NCBI GenBank assembly: GCA_009684525.1
Contig: WKKR01000001.1
Coordinates: forward strand, 1,178,001-1,242,000
DNA from: Geobacter sp.
GTDB taxonomy: Bacteria > Desulfobacterota > Desulfuromonadia > Geobacterales > DSM-12255
Length of the DNA: 64,000 nucleotides
Reading direction: 5' to 3'
Shown: positions 25,821 through 33,933 of the stretch, piece by piece
How positions within the stretch are numbered: the first letter of the stretch is position 1
Layout: the number at the start of each line of letters is the position of its first letter
Program-made: the position numbers and the translations under genes
Notes under the pieces: model-generated
What the model saw: the letters and a program-made list of their open reading frames with translations, nothing else
Database searches by the model: none
What the model was told of the DNA's origin: nothing

Positions 25821-27772
25821 TCTTCCCCCCGCGTCGCCAGGCGAAAGCCCATGTGCCTAATTTCGTATCCAACAGCATCAAGAACGTGACGTCGTGGTAG
25901 CGCAATATAATGGGAGTGCGGGATAAGGTTATTGGACTCAGTATAACCACCATCTCGAAAGCTGAACCATCCCTTCCCGCCCTTCATTGGAATCTCCGTG
26001 CAAATCTGACTGAATATCGACATTTTTCTTGCTTCTTTTGCCACTACATTCATCTGTTTGGCATGAGCACTTGCGAACAGGCGTTGAACCTCGGGAGGCG
26101 GTTTTAACTCTTCAATCCTAGGAAGCGTCTCAATCGCATCCATATAAGTGGCAATTTGCTGAATAACCCTTGAAAACAGTTCAACAATTCTTGGATCTGA
26201 AGTCTGGGACTTCTCTTGCTCCAACCTCTTCATCGTTGAATCGGGATAATCCATACCGACTTCTTCGGCCAGAACTGTATGCACAAACCCCAACGTCCAA
26301 TCTTGTAGATTCGTCGATTTTAGAAGCGAAATGGTAAGCGATAGCAGGTGGTCTTCAGAGTTAACAAAACCAAGTAGCCGTCTTACTAAGAAAAGAAAGT
26401 CTGTCTTATTGAAAGTACTTAACAACGTTGCGTTGAACTCTGGGTTTTTTAAGTTATGCACCCATAGTTTTGAAAGCAGTCCTGCTGCGGCAGAAGCATG
26501 CTTTCTATCATCTGATGACAACCATTCCGTAATTATCTGCGAAAGCAATTCTGGGCGTTTCGCCAATTCAAATACGGTAGAATCAAACAAATCAGGGAAG
26601 TTTGTATCTCTTGGAATTGCTTGGCCATTTCTTGCTACCCATTCAGTAAGACACGAGAGCGCAAATTGTTGCTGCATCTCATCTGATAATAAATGCTCTA
26701 AAATAAAATCAAACTTATCAACCGCGTCCTTAAATATTGGTGTTAGCTTGCATAATTGGCGAATATATCTTTTGAAAATGTCCTTATCTGCCAAATTTTG
26801 AGTGTTCATGAACAAGTGATGGGAAAGTGCTGCCAACACTTCCTGATCTCCAGCTTCTGCCATTTTGAAAAGCACTGAATCAAATTTTCTCGTTATAGAG
26901 ATCGATTCAGCAGCGGCATGGATTGCAGTTCTACGAACCTGCTCGTCTTCATGCGAGATGTTCAAAGTGATAACTTTAACAGCAGTAGCGAATTTTGTTT
27001 TCGTGATCTGGTTATAGTCGATTAACCGACCTAATGTCCATATAGCTGCTCTTTTGAGAATAACGTTTTCTGACTTTGCGTCTTCAAAAGCTAGTATTGT
27101 CGCTTCTTCGGCAGCATTTGTTGCTAGGGCAAGGAGTGTGGCTGGATGGAGAGCTACTGTGCTCTGAGAGATTTTCTCCAACAGAAGTGTGTGTATCAAT
27201 CGACATGATTCAGGCATGTCACTCAATTTTTTCTGTAGTTGGCTTAGAAATGCGCCCGCCATAAGATCATTCTTCGTTTTTTCATGCTGAACACCGCAAA
27301 TCTGAATAATTGATGCTGGCTCGATCTTATGAAGGTAAGGCAGGGCAGCCTCAACAACGTGCAGAACAGTAAATACTTCCATGCTGCCATCAAGTATTGC
27401 GCTTACTGCAACCAAGAAAATATCTTCTGACTTATGCACTAATGCCAGCAAGCGGCCAGCTACTCTGTCTGATGAACCAATTTCGTGACGCCAGACGTCA
27501 TTGGCCTTTTGCAGCCATTGACGCGGATCTGATCGAAATTGCTCTTTATGATTATCAAATAAATATGAAGCCAAAAAACGGTTACGTCCCTCGATTGACG
27601 CAAAAACTACTTTATCTCCGTCTATCTGTATTTCCTCTAACCTATCTTGAGGCAAATGCAGGCATTCTGGAGGCAAGGCAATCGTCAAATCTGAACTACA
27701 GCTCTCGTGAGAGTGAAGTACCAATTCGCCAAGCGTACTAACTGTCTGCGCAGTCATCATGTCATCAGACAT
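25817..27772 (-). CDS. HEAT-like helical-repeat protein
   Basis: 651 residues from ATG 27772, which has GGAG six bases upstream; an earlier in-frame ATG at 27808 lies inside a tandem repeat. The middle of the protein (about residues 180-480) is an array of paired helices with HEAT-like phrases such as ILKRAAIWTLGRLID and VRRTAIHAAAESI. No catalytic motif is visible. It probably acts as a scaffold or sensor for the nuclease-like partner with which it overlaps by 4 nt. Confidence 0.75.
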   Translation of the reverse strand: MSDDMMTAQTVSTLGELVLHSHESCSSDLTIALPPECLHLPQDRLEEIQIDGDKVVFASIEGRNRFLASYLFDNHKEQFRSDPRQWLQKANDVWRHEIGSSDRVAGRLLALVHKSEDIFLVAVSAILDGSMEVFTVLHVVEAALPYLHKIEPASIIQICGVQHEKTKNDLMAGAFLSQLQKKLSDMPESCRLIHTLLLEKISQSTVALHPATLLALATNAAEEATILAFEDAKSENVILKRAAIWTLGRLIDYNQITKTKFATAVKVITLNISHEDEQVRRTAIHAAAESISITRKFDSVLFKMAEAGDQEVLAALSHHLFMNTQNLADKDIFKRYIRQLCKLTPIFKDAVDKFDFILEHLLSDEMQQQFALSCLTEWVARNGQAIPRDTNFPDLFDSTVFELAKRPELLSQIITEWLSSDDRKHASAAAGLLSKLWVHNLKNPEFNATLLSTFNKTDFLFLVRRLLGFVNSEDHLLSLTISLLKSTNLQDWTLGFVHTVLAEEVGMDYPDSTMKRLEQEKSQTSDPRIVELFSRVIQQIATYMDAIETLPRIEELKPPPEVQRLFASAHAKQMNVVAKEARKMSIFSQICTEIPMKGGKGWFSFRDGGYTESNNLIPHSHYIALPRRHVLDAVGYEIRHMGFRLATRGEE

Positions 27773-27779
27773 AAAATCT

Positions 27780-27846
27780 CCATCAGGGACAGCATATTTA
27801 ATTCCCACTCATCCATCAGGGACAGCATATTTAATTCCCACTCACC
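27780..27846. repeat. 33-bp tandem duplication
   Basis: Two adjacent copies of a 33-bp unit beginning CATCAGGGACAGCATATTTA, differing in one base. The first copy covers the ribosome-site region of the HEAT-like gene and the second reaches the stop region of the BglII-type gene. Confidence 0.9.
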
Positions 27847-28724
27847 CCTACCCCAGCCACAACAATCGGCACCTCAAACATGAACCCCAAATACGGCAGT
27901 TCCCGCGTGGCCTTCTCATAACTCATCATCCCCGAATAGACCGGCGACCGCTCGCACACCGAATTTTCTCGCGCCCGCTTTTGTCCAAGCTCGCAGAGGA
28001 GCGCTGCAAATGACGTGGTCGGACAGAGGAGCAGACCAAGTCTGGCAGCCCTGTATTTACGAGCCAGCATGAACTTCACATAGTCTTGATAGTAGGAGCG
28101 GGCATTGCCGAATTCGACCTCTACCCAGACGCCGTTTTTCTCAAAATCGCACTTGAGCCCCAACTCATTTACCACCCGTTGCTCCCGCTGCCAGCCCCGC
28201 TCTGTGAGATTAGTACTGATAAGGCCGTTGTAGTCCGACTGGTTGAAGCCGACGGCATACTCCACCGCAGCCAACGACTCCCTGATCTGGCCGACCTCTG
28301 TGAAGCTCTCAAATTCCAACTTCTCCAGGTTATGCAGCTGTAGGGCGCCGATTTGCAGGACGGGAACGGTACTCTTCAGAATCGGTTTAAACAGGAAGGT
28401 AAACGGTGCAACCTCGACAATTTCCAGCAAGTTCCCAGCTGCCGACCCGCCGAATATAGCGGCAAGCCAGAACCGCAGACGCTCCTGCGCCTTGTTCTCG
28501 TAACGGAACTGGAGATGGCCGGGCTTGTTGTTCAACCGGCGAATCTCAGCTTTCACCGGTTCTTCAGCACCACACAGGATCGTCACCGGTATTTTGCCGC
28601 CTTTATCTATCGCCCGTAAACGCTCCGTCTGCGCCTCAAGAGGAATGGTCACGCCATACTTGAAGGTGGACGTTCCGACTGGGTGAAGGAACTTCAAATT
28701 TTCAAACAATGAAGGTTGCGTCAT
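27831..28724 (-). CDS. BglII/BstYI-type restriction endonuclease
   Basis: 297 residues. The C-terminal half follows the BstYI/BglII pattern: a segment LISTNLTERGWQRE, catalytic-like CDFEKNGVWVEVEFGN (D, then E-x-E where the family has E-x-Q), YYQDYVKFMLARKY, then a barrel strand LGLLLCPT and a closing hydrophobic segment PIVVAGVGV. The N-terminal 130 residues are extra relative to those enzymes. Members recognise GATC-centred sites such as RGATCY or AGATCT. No DNA methyltransferase is encoded nearby, so protection must come from elsewhere or the enzyme is modification dependent. Confidence 0.72.
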   Translation of the reverse strand: MTQPSLFENLKFLHPVGTSTFKYGVTIPLEAQTERLRAIDKGGKIPVTILCGAEEPVKAEIRRLNNKPGHLQFRYENKAQERLRFWLAAIFGGSAAGNLLEIVEVAPFTFLFKPILKSTVPVLQIGALQLHNLEKLEFESFTEVGQIRESLAAVEYAVGFNQSDYNGLISTNLTERGWQREQRVVNELGLKCDFEKNGVWVEVEFGNARSYYQDYVKFMLARKYRAARLGLLLCPTTSFAALLCELGQKRARENSVCERSPVYSGMMSYEKATRELPYLGFMFEVPIVVAGVGVSGN

Positions 28725-29536
28725 GAGTGTAAGAACACCTCTTCACGGTGCGTCTGCATAAACTCCGCATCCGGCGGGAACTTCTCCGGCATCATGATCT
28801 GCTTGCCTTCGTAATCTAGGAAGTTTCTCGTCAAGGAATCGTTAGGCAGATACTCCCGCAAATATGGGCTGAGAACGAGACGATAATTTTCGTCCAGAGT
28901 GATGAGCCCTTTGTCAAACGCCGCATCTTGGGTCTGGGCAAGACACAAGCCGTTGCGCGGATTGAGACGCTGCTCCGGATATTCGCCCCAGGGAAGGATG
29001 TGACTTGCTATCAGCAACTCCGGAACCGGGTTGCCGGTTATGCAGCAGCAACTGTTGTAGGAGGCAAGGACGCTTTGACGAAAGAACTGTTGGCCGAGGC
29101 GGGTCTTGACGGAGAGGACTTTCTCAGTAGGTCCGGAAGGCTTAATGGGAGGGTGTTTGATGGCTAATAGGTGCTTTGATTTGCTCTTTTCAGATGCGGA
29201 AGGCTTAACTAATTCGACATCATGTCCCAGCAGTTGCTGCAACCGCTCTTCACTGGCCACGCCGTACTGTTCCCAGTTGGCAGTGAACTCATTCCAAGCT
29301 TCTCGGTCCGCACGGCTCGCGCCACTCAGTCCTTTGATGCCACGGGCCTGATGATATGGGTCCAGCGATGCGAGGTTACACAACTTCATGGAAAGGCTGC
29401 TCGGCGTTCTGCCAAGCTTCTGCGCGACTTCAATAATCAGTGGGTTTCCGTGTCGAAGCTGGCCGAACGGAAGCTTGCAATAAAGGTTCATTGCCAGCAT
29501 CAATTCATCATGTGTCCAAGGTTTGCCGTGGGTCAT
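28721..29536 (-). CDS. HNH endonuclease (HNH_2 type)
   Basis: 271 residues. The N-terminal 70 residues look like a SANT/Myb-style DNA-reading helix bundle (KPWTHDELMLAMNLYCKLPFG). The C-terminal half carries an HNH_2 signature: CCCITGNPVPELLIASHILPW followed by LNPRNGLCLAQTQDAAFDKGLI. Stop and start overlap with the BglII-type gene (ATGA at 28721-28724), so the two nucleases are translationally coupled. Confidence 0.87.
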   Translation of the reverse strand: MTHGKPWTHDELMLAMNLYCKLPFGQLRHGNPLIIEVAQKLGRTPSSLSMKLCNLASLDPYHQARGIKGLSGASRADREAWNEFTANWEQYGVASEERLQQLLGHDVELVKPSASEKSKSKHLLAIKHPPIKPSGPTEKVLSVKTRLGQQFFRQSVLASYNSCCCITGNPVPELLIASHILPWGEYPEQRLNPRNGLCLAQTQDAAFDKGLITLDENYRLVLSPYLREYLPNDSLTRNFLDYEGKQIMMPEKFPPDAEFMQTHREEVFLHS

Positions 29537-29875
29537 ATTATTCCCAATAGGACATCATTCACTGTCTTACCCCAGCACCGCCACCTACTCCCCAATCACC
29601 CGCAAATCCTCAGCCTGCTCCTCACTCTGGGCAATCGACTCATACCCCTGGGCATTCCGGAGACGGGTATTCCGGGAGTGGAACTCCGGGACAGGAACTC
29701 TACCGGAAACTCCGGGAAACTCCGAGACAGAATATTCAACTCCTGTCAACAAAATTCAACGGGAAACCACTGCTTCGGGGTGAGAGTGAAGCTGTTCAAT
29801 CCGGCCTGCAGTCTAATCCCGTCGGATAGGTATAGTTAGCCGCGATTATCGTTTACTCTCCCGCAAAAACCAAAC
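29537..29875. other. Intergenic stretch with no supported gene
   Basis: It contains several short direct repeats (ACTCCGGGA-like, 29660-29730) and no open frame with a ribosome site. The promoter of the nuclease operon should lie at its left end. Confidence 0.5.
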
Positions 29876-29968
29876 CTGGTAACCACGGATGAACACAGAT
29901 GAACACGGATGAAACCCTAAACCGGTTTGATTCTGTCGTTATCCGTGTGTATCCTATCCATCCGAGTT
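29876..29968 (+). repeat. Intergenic repeat copy 1
   Basis: Begins CTGGTAACCACGGATGAACAC and contains CCGGTTTG, TTATCCGTGTG and CATCCGAG. Similar copies at 30349-30443 and 30490-30566. Short dispersed repeats of this kind often sit beside GxxExxY genes. Confidence 0.85.
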
Positions 29969-30369
29969 CCCCGATGTTACGGTATAGCCGTTCAATATCC
30001 GCTTGATTTCGATTCGCGGGGTTCCGAAGTTGATCAGCAGGCATACCTGTAATCCGGTTGCCTTGAGGTAGTTCATGCATTGCGCTAAATGAACATTGTC
30101 CAGAGCCTTGATCGCCTTCAATTCTACCAACACTTCATTTTCGACCAGCAAATCAGCAACGTAATCGCCAACCCGCACACTGTCGTAATACACATCAACA
30201 CTAACTGCTGCCGTAACGATAAACCGGCTTTACATAACTCATGCGCCAGAGCGTTTTCATACACCTTCTCAAGAAAGCCACTTCCAAGAGTATTTGCCAC
30301 GGCATAGGCGCAACCGATGATTTTTTCAGTTACCACTTCATTCATATTCGAATCCATTCTGGTAACCAC
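29954..30369 (-). pseudogene. GxxExxY protein gene, frameshifted
   Basis: The first frame (from 30369) carries GSGFLEKVYENALAHELCKAG, the motif naming the GxxExxY family, then runs off frame near 30190. The second frame (to 29954) continues the family sequence: YYDSVRVGDYVADLLVENEVLVELKAI, a PD-(D/E)XK-like core, and INFGTPRIEIKRI near the end. One single-base indel would rejoin them, so this is a recent pseudogene or a sequencing error. The family is a small nuclease-fold protein of unclear role. Confidence 0.82.
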
Positions 30370-30443
30370 TGATGAACACGGATGAAACCTTACAACCGGT
30401 TTGGATTCTGCCGTTATCCGTGTGCATCCTATGCATCCGAGTT
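30349..30443 (+). repeat. Intergenic repeat copy 2
   Basis: Same repeat as 29876-29968, with a shared leading AATCCATTCTGGTAACCAC that is also present in copy 3. It overlaps the start region of the GxxExxY pseudogene. Confidence 0.85.
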
Positions 30444-30489
30444 GCAGAGCCTTCTATCGCAGGGCATCAAGGGCTGCCAGCACCCTTGC

Positions 30490-30566
30490 CAAATCCATTC
30501 TGGTAACCACGGATGAACACGGGTGAAACCTTATAACCGGTTTGGATTCTGCCGTTATCCGTGTGT
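30490..30566 (+). repeat. Intergenic repeat copy 3 (3' truncated)
   Basis: Matches copy 2 up to TTATCCGTGTG and then ends abruptly 11 bp before the GTGTAAA palindrome at 30577, suggesting a recombination boundary. Confidence 0.8.
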
Positions 30567-30576
30567 AGACCCACTA

Positions 30577-30595
30577 GTGTAAAAAATCTTTACAC
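30577..30595. repeat. GTGTAAA-N5-TTTACAC palindrome, single copy
   Basis: A perfect 19-bp inverted repeat. Three tandem copies of the same element stand at 52664-52718, at the other end of the type I secretion island. Confidence 0.75.
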
Positions 30596-30607
30596 CCTCC
30601 AAAAAGC

Positions 30608-30631
30608 GAAAAACCCGCCTTTGGGGCGGGT
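30608..30631 (-). terminator. Rho-independent terminator of the RTX island
   Basis: Minus-strand stem ACCCGCC/GGCGGGT followed by TTTTT. It would end transcription coming through the toxin/immunity copies. Confidence 0.85.
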
Positions 30632-30838
30632 CAGGGTGTATTGATATGGATCTGGTCCGGGCTGAGCGTCATGACATGACTCCAGACGTTGTATTGGCAA
30701 GGATTTATGAGCATATAGCACATATCTCATTTATCTGTCGAGGTATTTCTTCCCCTGACCCTTGCCGGAGACCCGGCGCCAGAGCTGCAGGCTGCTGCAG
30801 AACCGAGGCCGGCAGACGAATCCTGAGGTCACGAATCA

Positions 30839-31039
30839 TTAGGGGGTTCCACAGACAGTCACTGCTCGTTGCACCTGATCTTGTTTAACCTTACTCCAAG
30901 TCACAAGTGCAATACCTTTTCCTACTGTTGGAATTCCAATATGATCAAAATATACTTTTGTCCGAAAATCTTCATTTTCTAATAAAAAAGCATCTCTCAT
31001 ATCGCGGTATGCCTGGTTTGTCTGGTAAGTGCCGTTCAT
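30839..31039 (-). pseudogene. N-terminal remnant of RTX lysozyme protein (copy 3)
   Basis: 66 codons related to the first 50 residues of the giant RTX protein: NEDFRTKVYFDHIGIPTVGKG keeps the lysozyme catalytic glutamate, aspartate and threonine positions. After WSKVKQ the similarity stops and the frame ends. It differs from the other two copies at many residues, so it is an older, divergent module. The 240 bp between it and the terminator shows no supported gene. Confidence 0.8.
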
Positions 31040-31054
31040 GAATATCTCCTTGCG

Positions 31055-32182
31055 CTATTTATTGATATTGAATTCAAAGTTACAGAAGTAATGTTGGCCA
31101 TCTTGAAAGTGTTGTGTCGGCACAAAGGTCAAGAATTTATTGCCCAATCCATGATCTACAAGTTTCCAACTCATAGCTTCATTACCTATAGATAATATCC
31201 CAGCATAATCTGAATATGGCATTGGGTCTTTTTCACCGATATCATTTACTTCGTAGAATTCTATGGAATAAGCATAGATTGAAGAATTTGCCCTTAGTCC
31301 GTCTGGGCTCAGTTCAGTTGTCCCCAACGTTAAACTATCTCTTTTCAAATCGGGCAATATCTGAACGGCTATTGGATGCTTGAATCCGGCGCTTGTATCA
31401 GGACGGGCAAATATCATATAAACAGAATTTCTGCGCGCATCTAACTCAAGTTCGTTTGAGCTTATTCCCCAAAAGAGATCGAATCGTTTTTTGTATTTGG
31501 ACATATCCTTCACCGTCTTACCTTGAGCAAAATAGAGCTTCTGATTGTCATAAGCCATCTGCCGTACTTTTTCAAATAGTGCCCACTTTTGTTGTGAAGT
31601 ATTGGCAAATTCGGTTGGAACTGGCACGGTGGCTTGGGGAAGCTTCTTCCAGACTTCTTTACATACTGGAGTTTGGCTTCGGTTTAGTGGAGCATCGATT
31701 TGTATTTTTTTCGCTGAGCGCACCAGTGTCTTAAGCTGCTCCAACTGCTTGTTTAACAGTTGGATAATCTCTTCCTGTGTTGGGCCGACTGCCGTGGGGG
31801 ATGTGGCGCGGGCAAAGGCGGAAACATTGTGCAACTCTTTGATACGTGTCTGGTAAGAGTTTGTAAGGCAGTCAGGTTTTGTTGCACAGGGAGATTTCCG
31901 GGGATTCAGGCCTGACAGCCACTCGCGCTGGCTTGCAATGAGCTTCTTCAACTCCTTCGGACGATCTTTCAACTCAACCTTGGCCCCAGCATAGGCTGTG
32001 GCCATCTCTTCATCCAGCTTTGACAGCTTCGGATCGGCGCAGACGGTCTTTTCCATCACGCTCTTTGCCTTGGCGCAGTCGAAGCTTGCCCCGTGTGCCG
32101 GCCCGGCAGCTAATCCCACAGCCAGCTGCAACGCAGCCGCTATTGCAATCAATCCCTTGTTGATTCTGGTGAACATGCTCAT
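31055..32182 (-). CDS. Secreted LprI-domain protein, putative lysozyme-immunity (variant)
   Basis: 375 residues with a signal peptide ending in AHGA. Residues 33-115 match the LprI/DUF1311 domain: FDCAKAKSVMEKTVCADPKLSKLDEEM, then QREWL, and CATKPDCL, with four cysteines for two disulfides. LprI is a lysozyme inhibitor in mycobacteria. The N-terminal 210 residues are close to the proteins at 33962 and 48920, but the C-terminal 160 residues are quite different. It overlaps the stop of the truncated toxin gene before it by 4 nt and is followed by the remnant toxin. Function as periplasmic immunity is inferred. Confidence 0.82.
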   Translation of the reverse strand: MSMFTRINKGLIAIAAALQLAVGLAAGPAHGASFDCAKAKSVMEKTVCADPKLSKLDEEMATAYAGAKVELKDRPKELKKLIASQREWLSGLNPRKSPCATKPDCLTNSYQTRIKELHNVSAFARATSPTAVGPTQEEIIQLLNKQLEQLKTLVRSAKKIQIDAPLNRSQTPVCKEVWKKLPQATVPVPTEFANTSQQKWALFEKVRQMAYDNQKLYFAQGKTVKDMSKYKKRFDLFWGISSNELELDARRNSVYMIFARPDTSAGFKHPIAVQILPDLKRDSLTLGTTELSPDGLRANSSIYAYSIEFYEVNDIGEKDPMPYSDYAGILSIGNEAMSWKLVDHGLGNKFLTFVPTQHFQDGQHYFCNFEFNINK

Positions 32183-33933
32183 GCCGCCCTCCTTTCGGGT
32201 TCAATTTCATAGGCTGAATTATCGCTATTTCTTGGAAGCCTGTTGTTCCACTGGTTGATGAGGTTGCGGTAAGTCGTGTCGATGAGCGGGTTGTCGGTAT
32301 TGGTTGGGGCGGTGGTGACGGTTCCTGCGGTTGTCGTGCCGGTGATATGGTCGCTTCTCCTCACGTTGCCGAAGGAGAGGTATTCCACCCGGTAGCGCGG
32401 GTTGCGCTCTTCAAGCGAGCCAGCCATGCCGGAGGTGTCGGCCCAGGCAAGGAGCAGCTCGTCCAGAAGCGCCAGCTGCTCGGCCCTGGTTGCGGCACTG
32501 CTAAAGCGGGTGAGGATGTCTGCAAGAGTCGGCGACAGCGTTGCAGCCTCCTGCAGGTCCCGCACTTTGCCGGAGCCGGTCATGTCGGGGAGGTCGATGA
32601 CGGTTTCCGGGATGTCGATTGTGTCGATAAACCAGCGACTGGAGGGATCATTGGCCAAGTTGACGTCGGCAGTGGTGCCGGTGGTGCCGTCGGTTTTGGT
32701 AAAGGTACCGACAGAGGCAATCGTGTTGCCGTTCTGTGCCTGGTTGCGGGCAACGGCGTCGAGGTTGATGGCAGCAATCCCCATATCGGCCAGGGACATA
32801 AGTTCATCGACCTGGGAGATGCCGTCCTGGTTTAGGTCGCGCCAGATCTTCAGCTCGCCGAAGGCAACGTCCGAAGAGTCAATCTTCCCATCTGCGTTTG
32901 TGTCCAGGTCGGTCAGGGCGGCATAGCCGTCGGTTGCCTGAGCGCCGCTGGAAAGTAGTGTCCGGTCGCCGAACAGCTCCCGGCCTGTGTCGATGGTGCC
33001 GTTACCGTTCACGTCCCGCACCAGCAGGCCGTCGTCGCTCTTTATCCAGCCGGTTCCGGTGGCGATGTTGTCAGAGTTGTGATCGAAGAGAACGCCTGCG
33101 CCGACTGCCACGGTTTCGACCCCGTCGCCGTCAAGGTCGAATACCAGCGGGTCGCGACGGGGTGGCGGGACGGTTTTGGATTGCGCTGTTTCCGCGATGG
33201 CTTTTTTCAGTTTGGGAGGCGTCGGAGGTTGCCAACTAGGGTCAAGAAATTTACCTGCTCTTTTAGTTCGTGGACGATACTTGGGGCCACCATGAAGGTA
33301 TAATTCATCTGCTACCAGCTTATTGGAAGCACTGGTATTTATTAACTCGGCTGCCTGTTTTCCTCCCATTTTCCATCGCCCATTATAATATGCATCAATC
33401 AATACGATTCGTTGCTTTTCTGTCAAGGTAGCTGGGTTAATTCCCATTTTTTTTAACTTACTGTCCAGGCCTTTTTCATGCCTATCAAGAACGCTAATGG
33501 AGGCATCTTTTGCTTGGCTATTGCCGATTGAAGGGCTTGCCGTCACCTCCCATTTATCATTAAGCGCACCGAACGCTTCAACGATCTTTTTTCCGCGTTC
33601 AGTGTTGGAAAAAGCAGAAAGCTCGGCTTTGTTCGGTTCGTGTGTATTATTAATAAATTCAAGTGCTTTTAGAGCAAATGATTCTATGGCAAGATATTCT
33701 GATGATTGTGCACCAAGCACACTTTTTAGAGCGTTAAGATTGTCCCAATATATATCAAATGTTCGCACTGAATTTGTATAAGTGTCAGTTCTAACCAGTA
33801 AGGCAACCCCTTTCCCAATTGTTGGGACACCGACTGAATCAAAGTATATCGTTGTGCGAAAATCTTCATTTTTTGTTAAGAATGAGTCTCTCAAATTTCG
33901 ATAATTTTGGTTACTGAGGTAAGTGCCATCCAT
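32179..33933 (-). CDS. Truncated RTX-lysozyme protein (copy 2), no secretion signal
   Basis: 584 residues, the first roughly 515 identical to the 3457-residue protein at 38518-48891. It has the lysozyme-like domain (E23, D32, T38) and the EF-hand-like Ca-binding segment, but stops after YRNLINQWN and lacks all RTX repeats and the C-terminal type I signal. The last 20 residues read out of the recombination joint into the ribosome site of the next gene. It may be an unexpressed orphan module or a donor for gene conversion. Confidence 0.78.
   Translation of the reverse strand: MDGTYLSNQNYRNLRDSFLTKNEDFRTTIYFDSVGVPTIGKGVALLVRTDTYTNSVRTFDIYWDNLNALKSVLGAQSSEYLAIESFALKALEFINNTHEPNKAELSAFSNTERGKKIVEAFGALNDKWEVTASPSIGNSQAKDASISVLDRHEKGLDSKLKKMGINPATLTEKQRIVLIDAYYNGRWKMGGKQAAELINTSASNKLVADELYLHGGPKYRPRTKRAGKFLDPSWQPPTPPKLKKAIAETAQSKTVPPPRRDPLVFDLDGDGVETVAVGAGVLFDHNSDNIATGTGWIKSDDGLLVRDVNGNGTIDTGRELFGDRTLLSSGAQATDGYAALTDLDTNADGKIDSSDVAFGELKIWRDLNQDGISQVDELMSLADMGIAAINLDAVARNQAQNGNTIASVGTFTKTDGTTGTTADVNLANDPSSRWFIDTIDIPETVIDLPDMTGSGKVRDLQEAATLSPTLADILTRFSSAATRAEQLALLDELLLAWADTSGMAGSLEERNPRYRVEYLSFGNVRRSDHITGTTTAGTVTTAPTNTDNPLIDTTYRNLINQWNNRLPRNSDNSAYEIEPERRAA

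Noticed and set aside
30646-30888. Plus-strand open frame of 80 codons near the remnant toxin
   Set aside because: No ribosome site, overlaps the minus-strand remnant, no recognisable motif.
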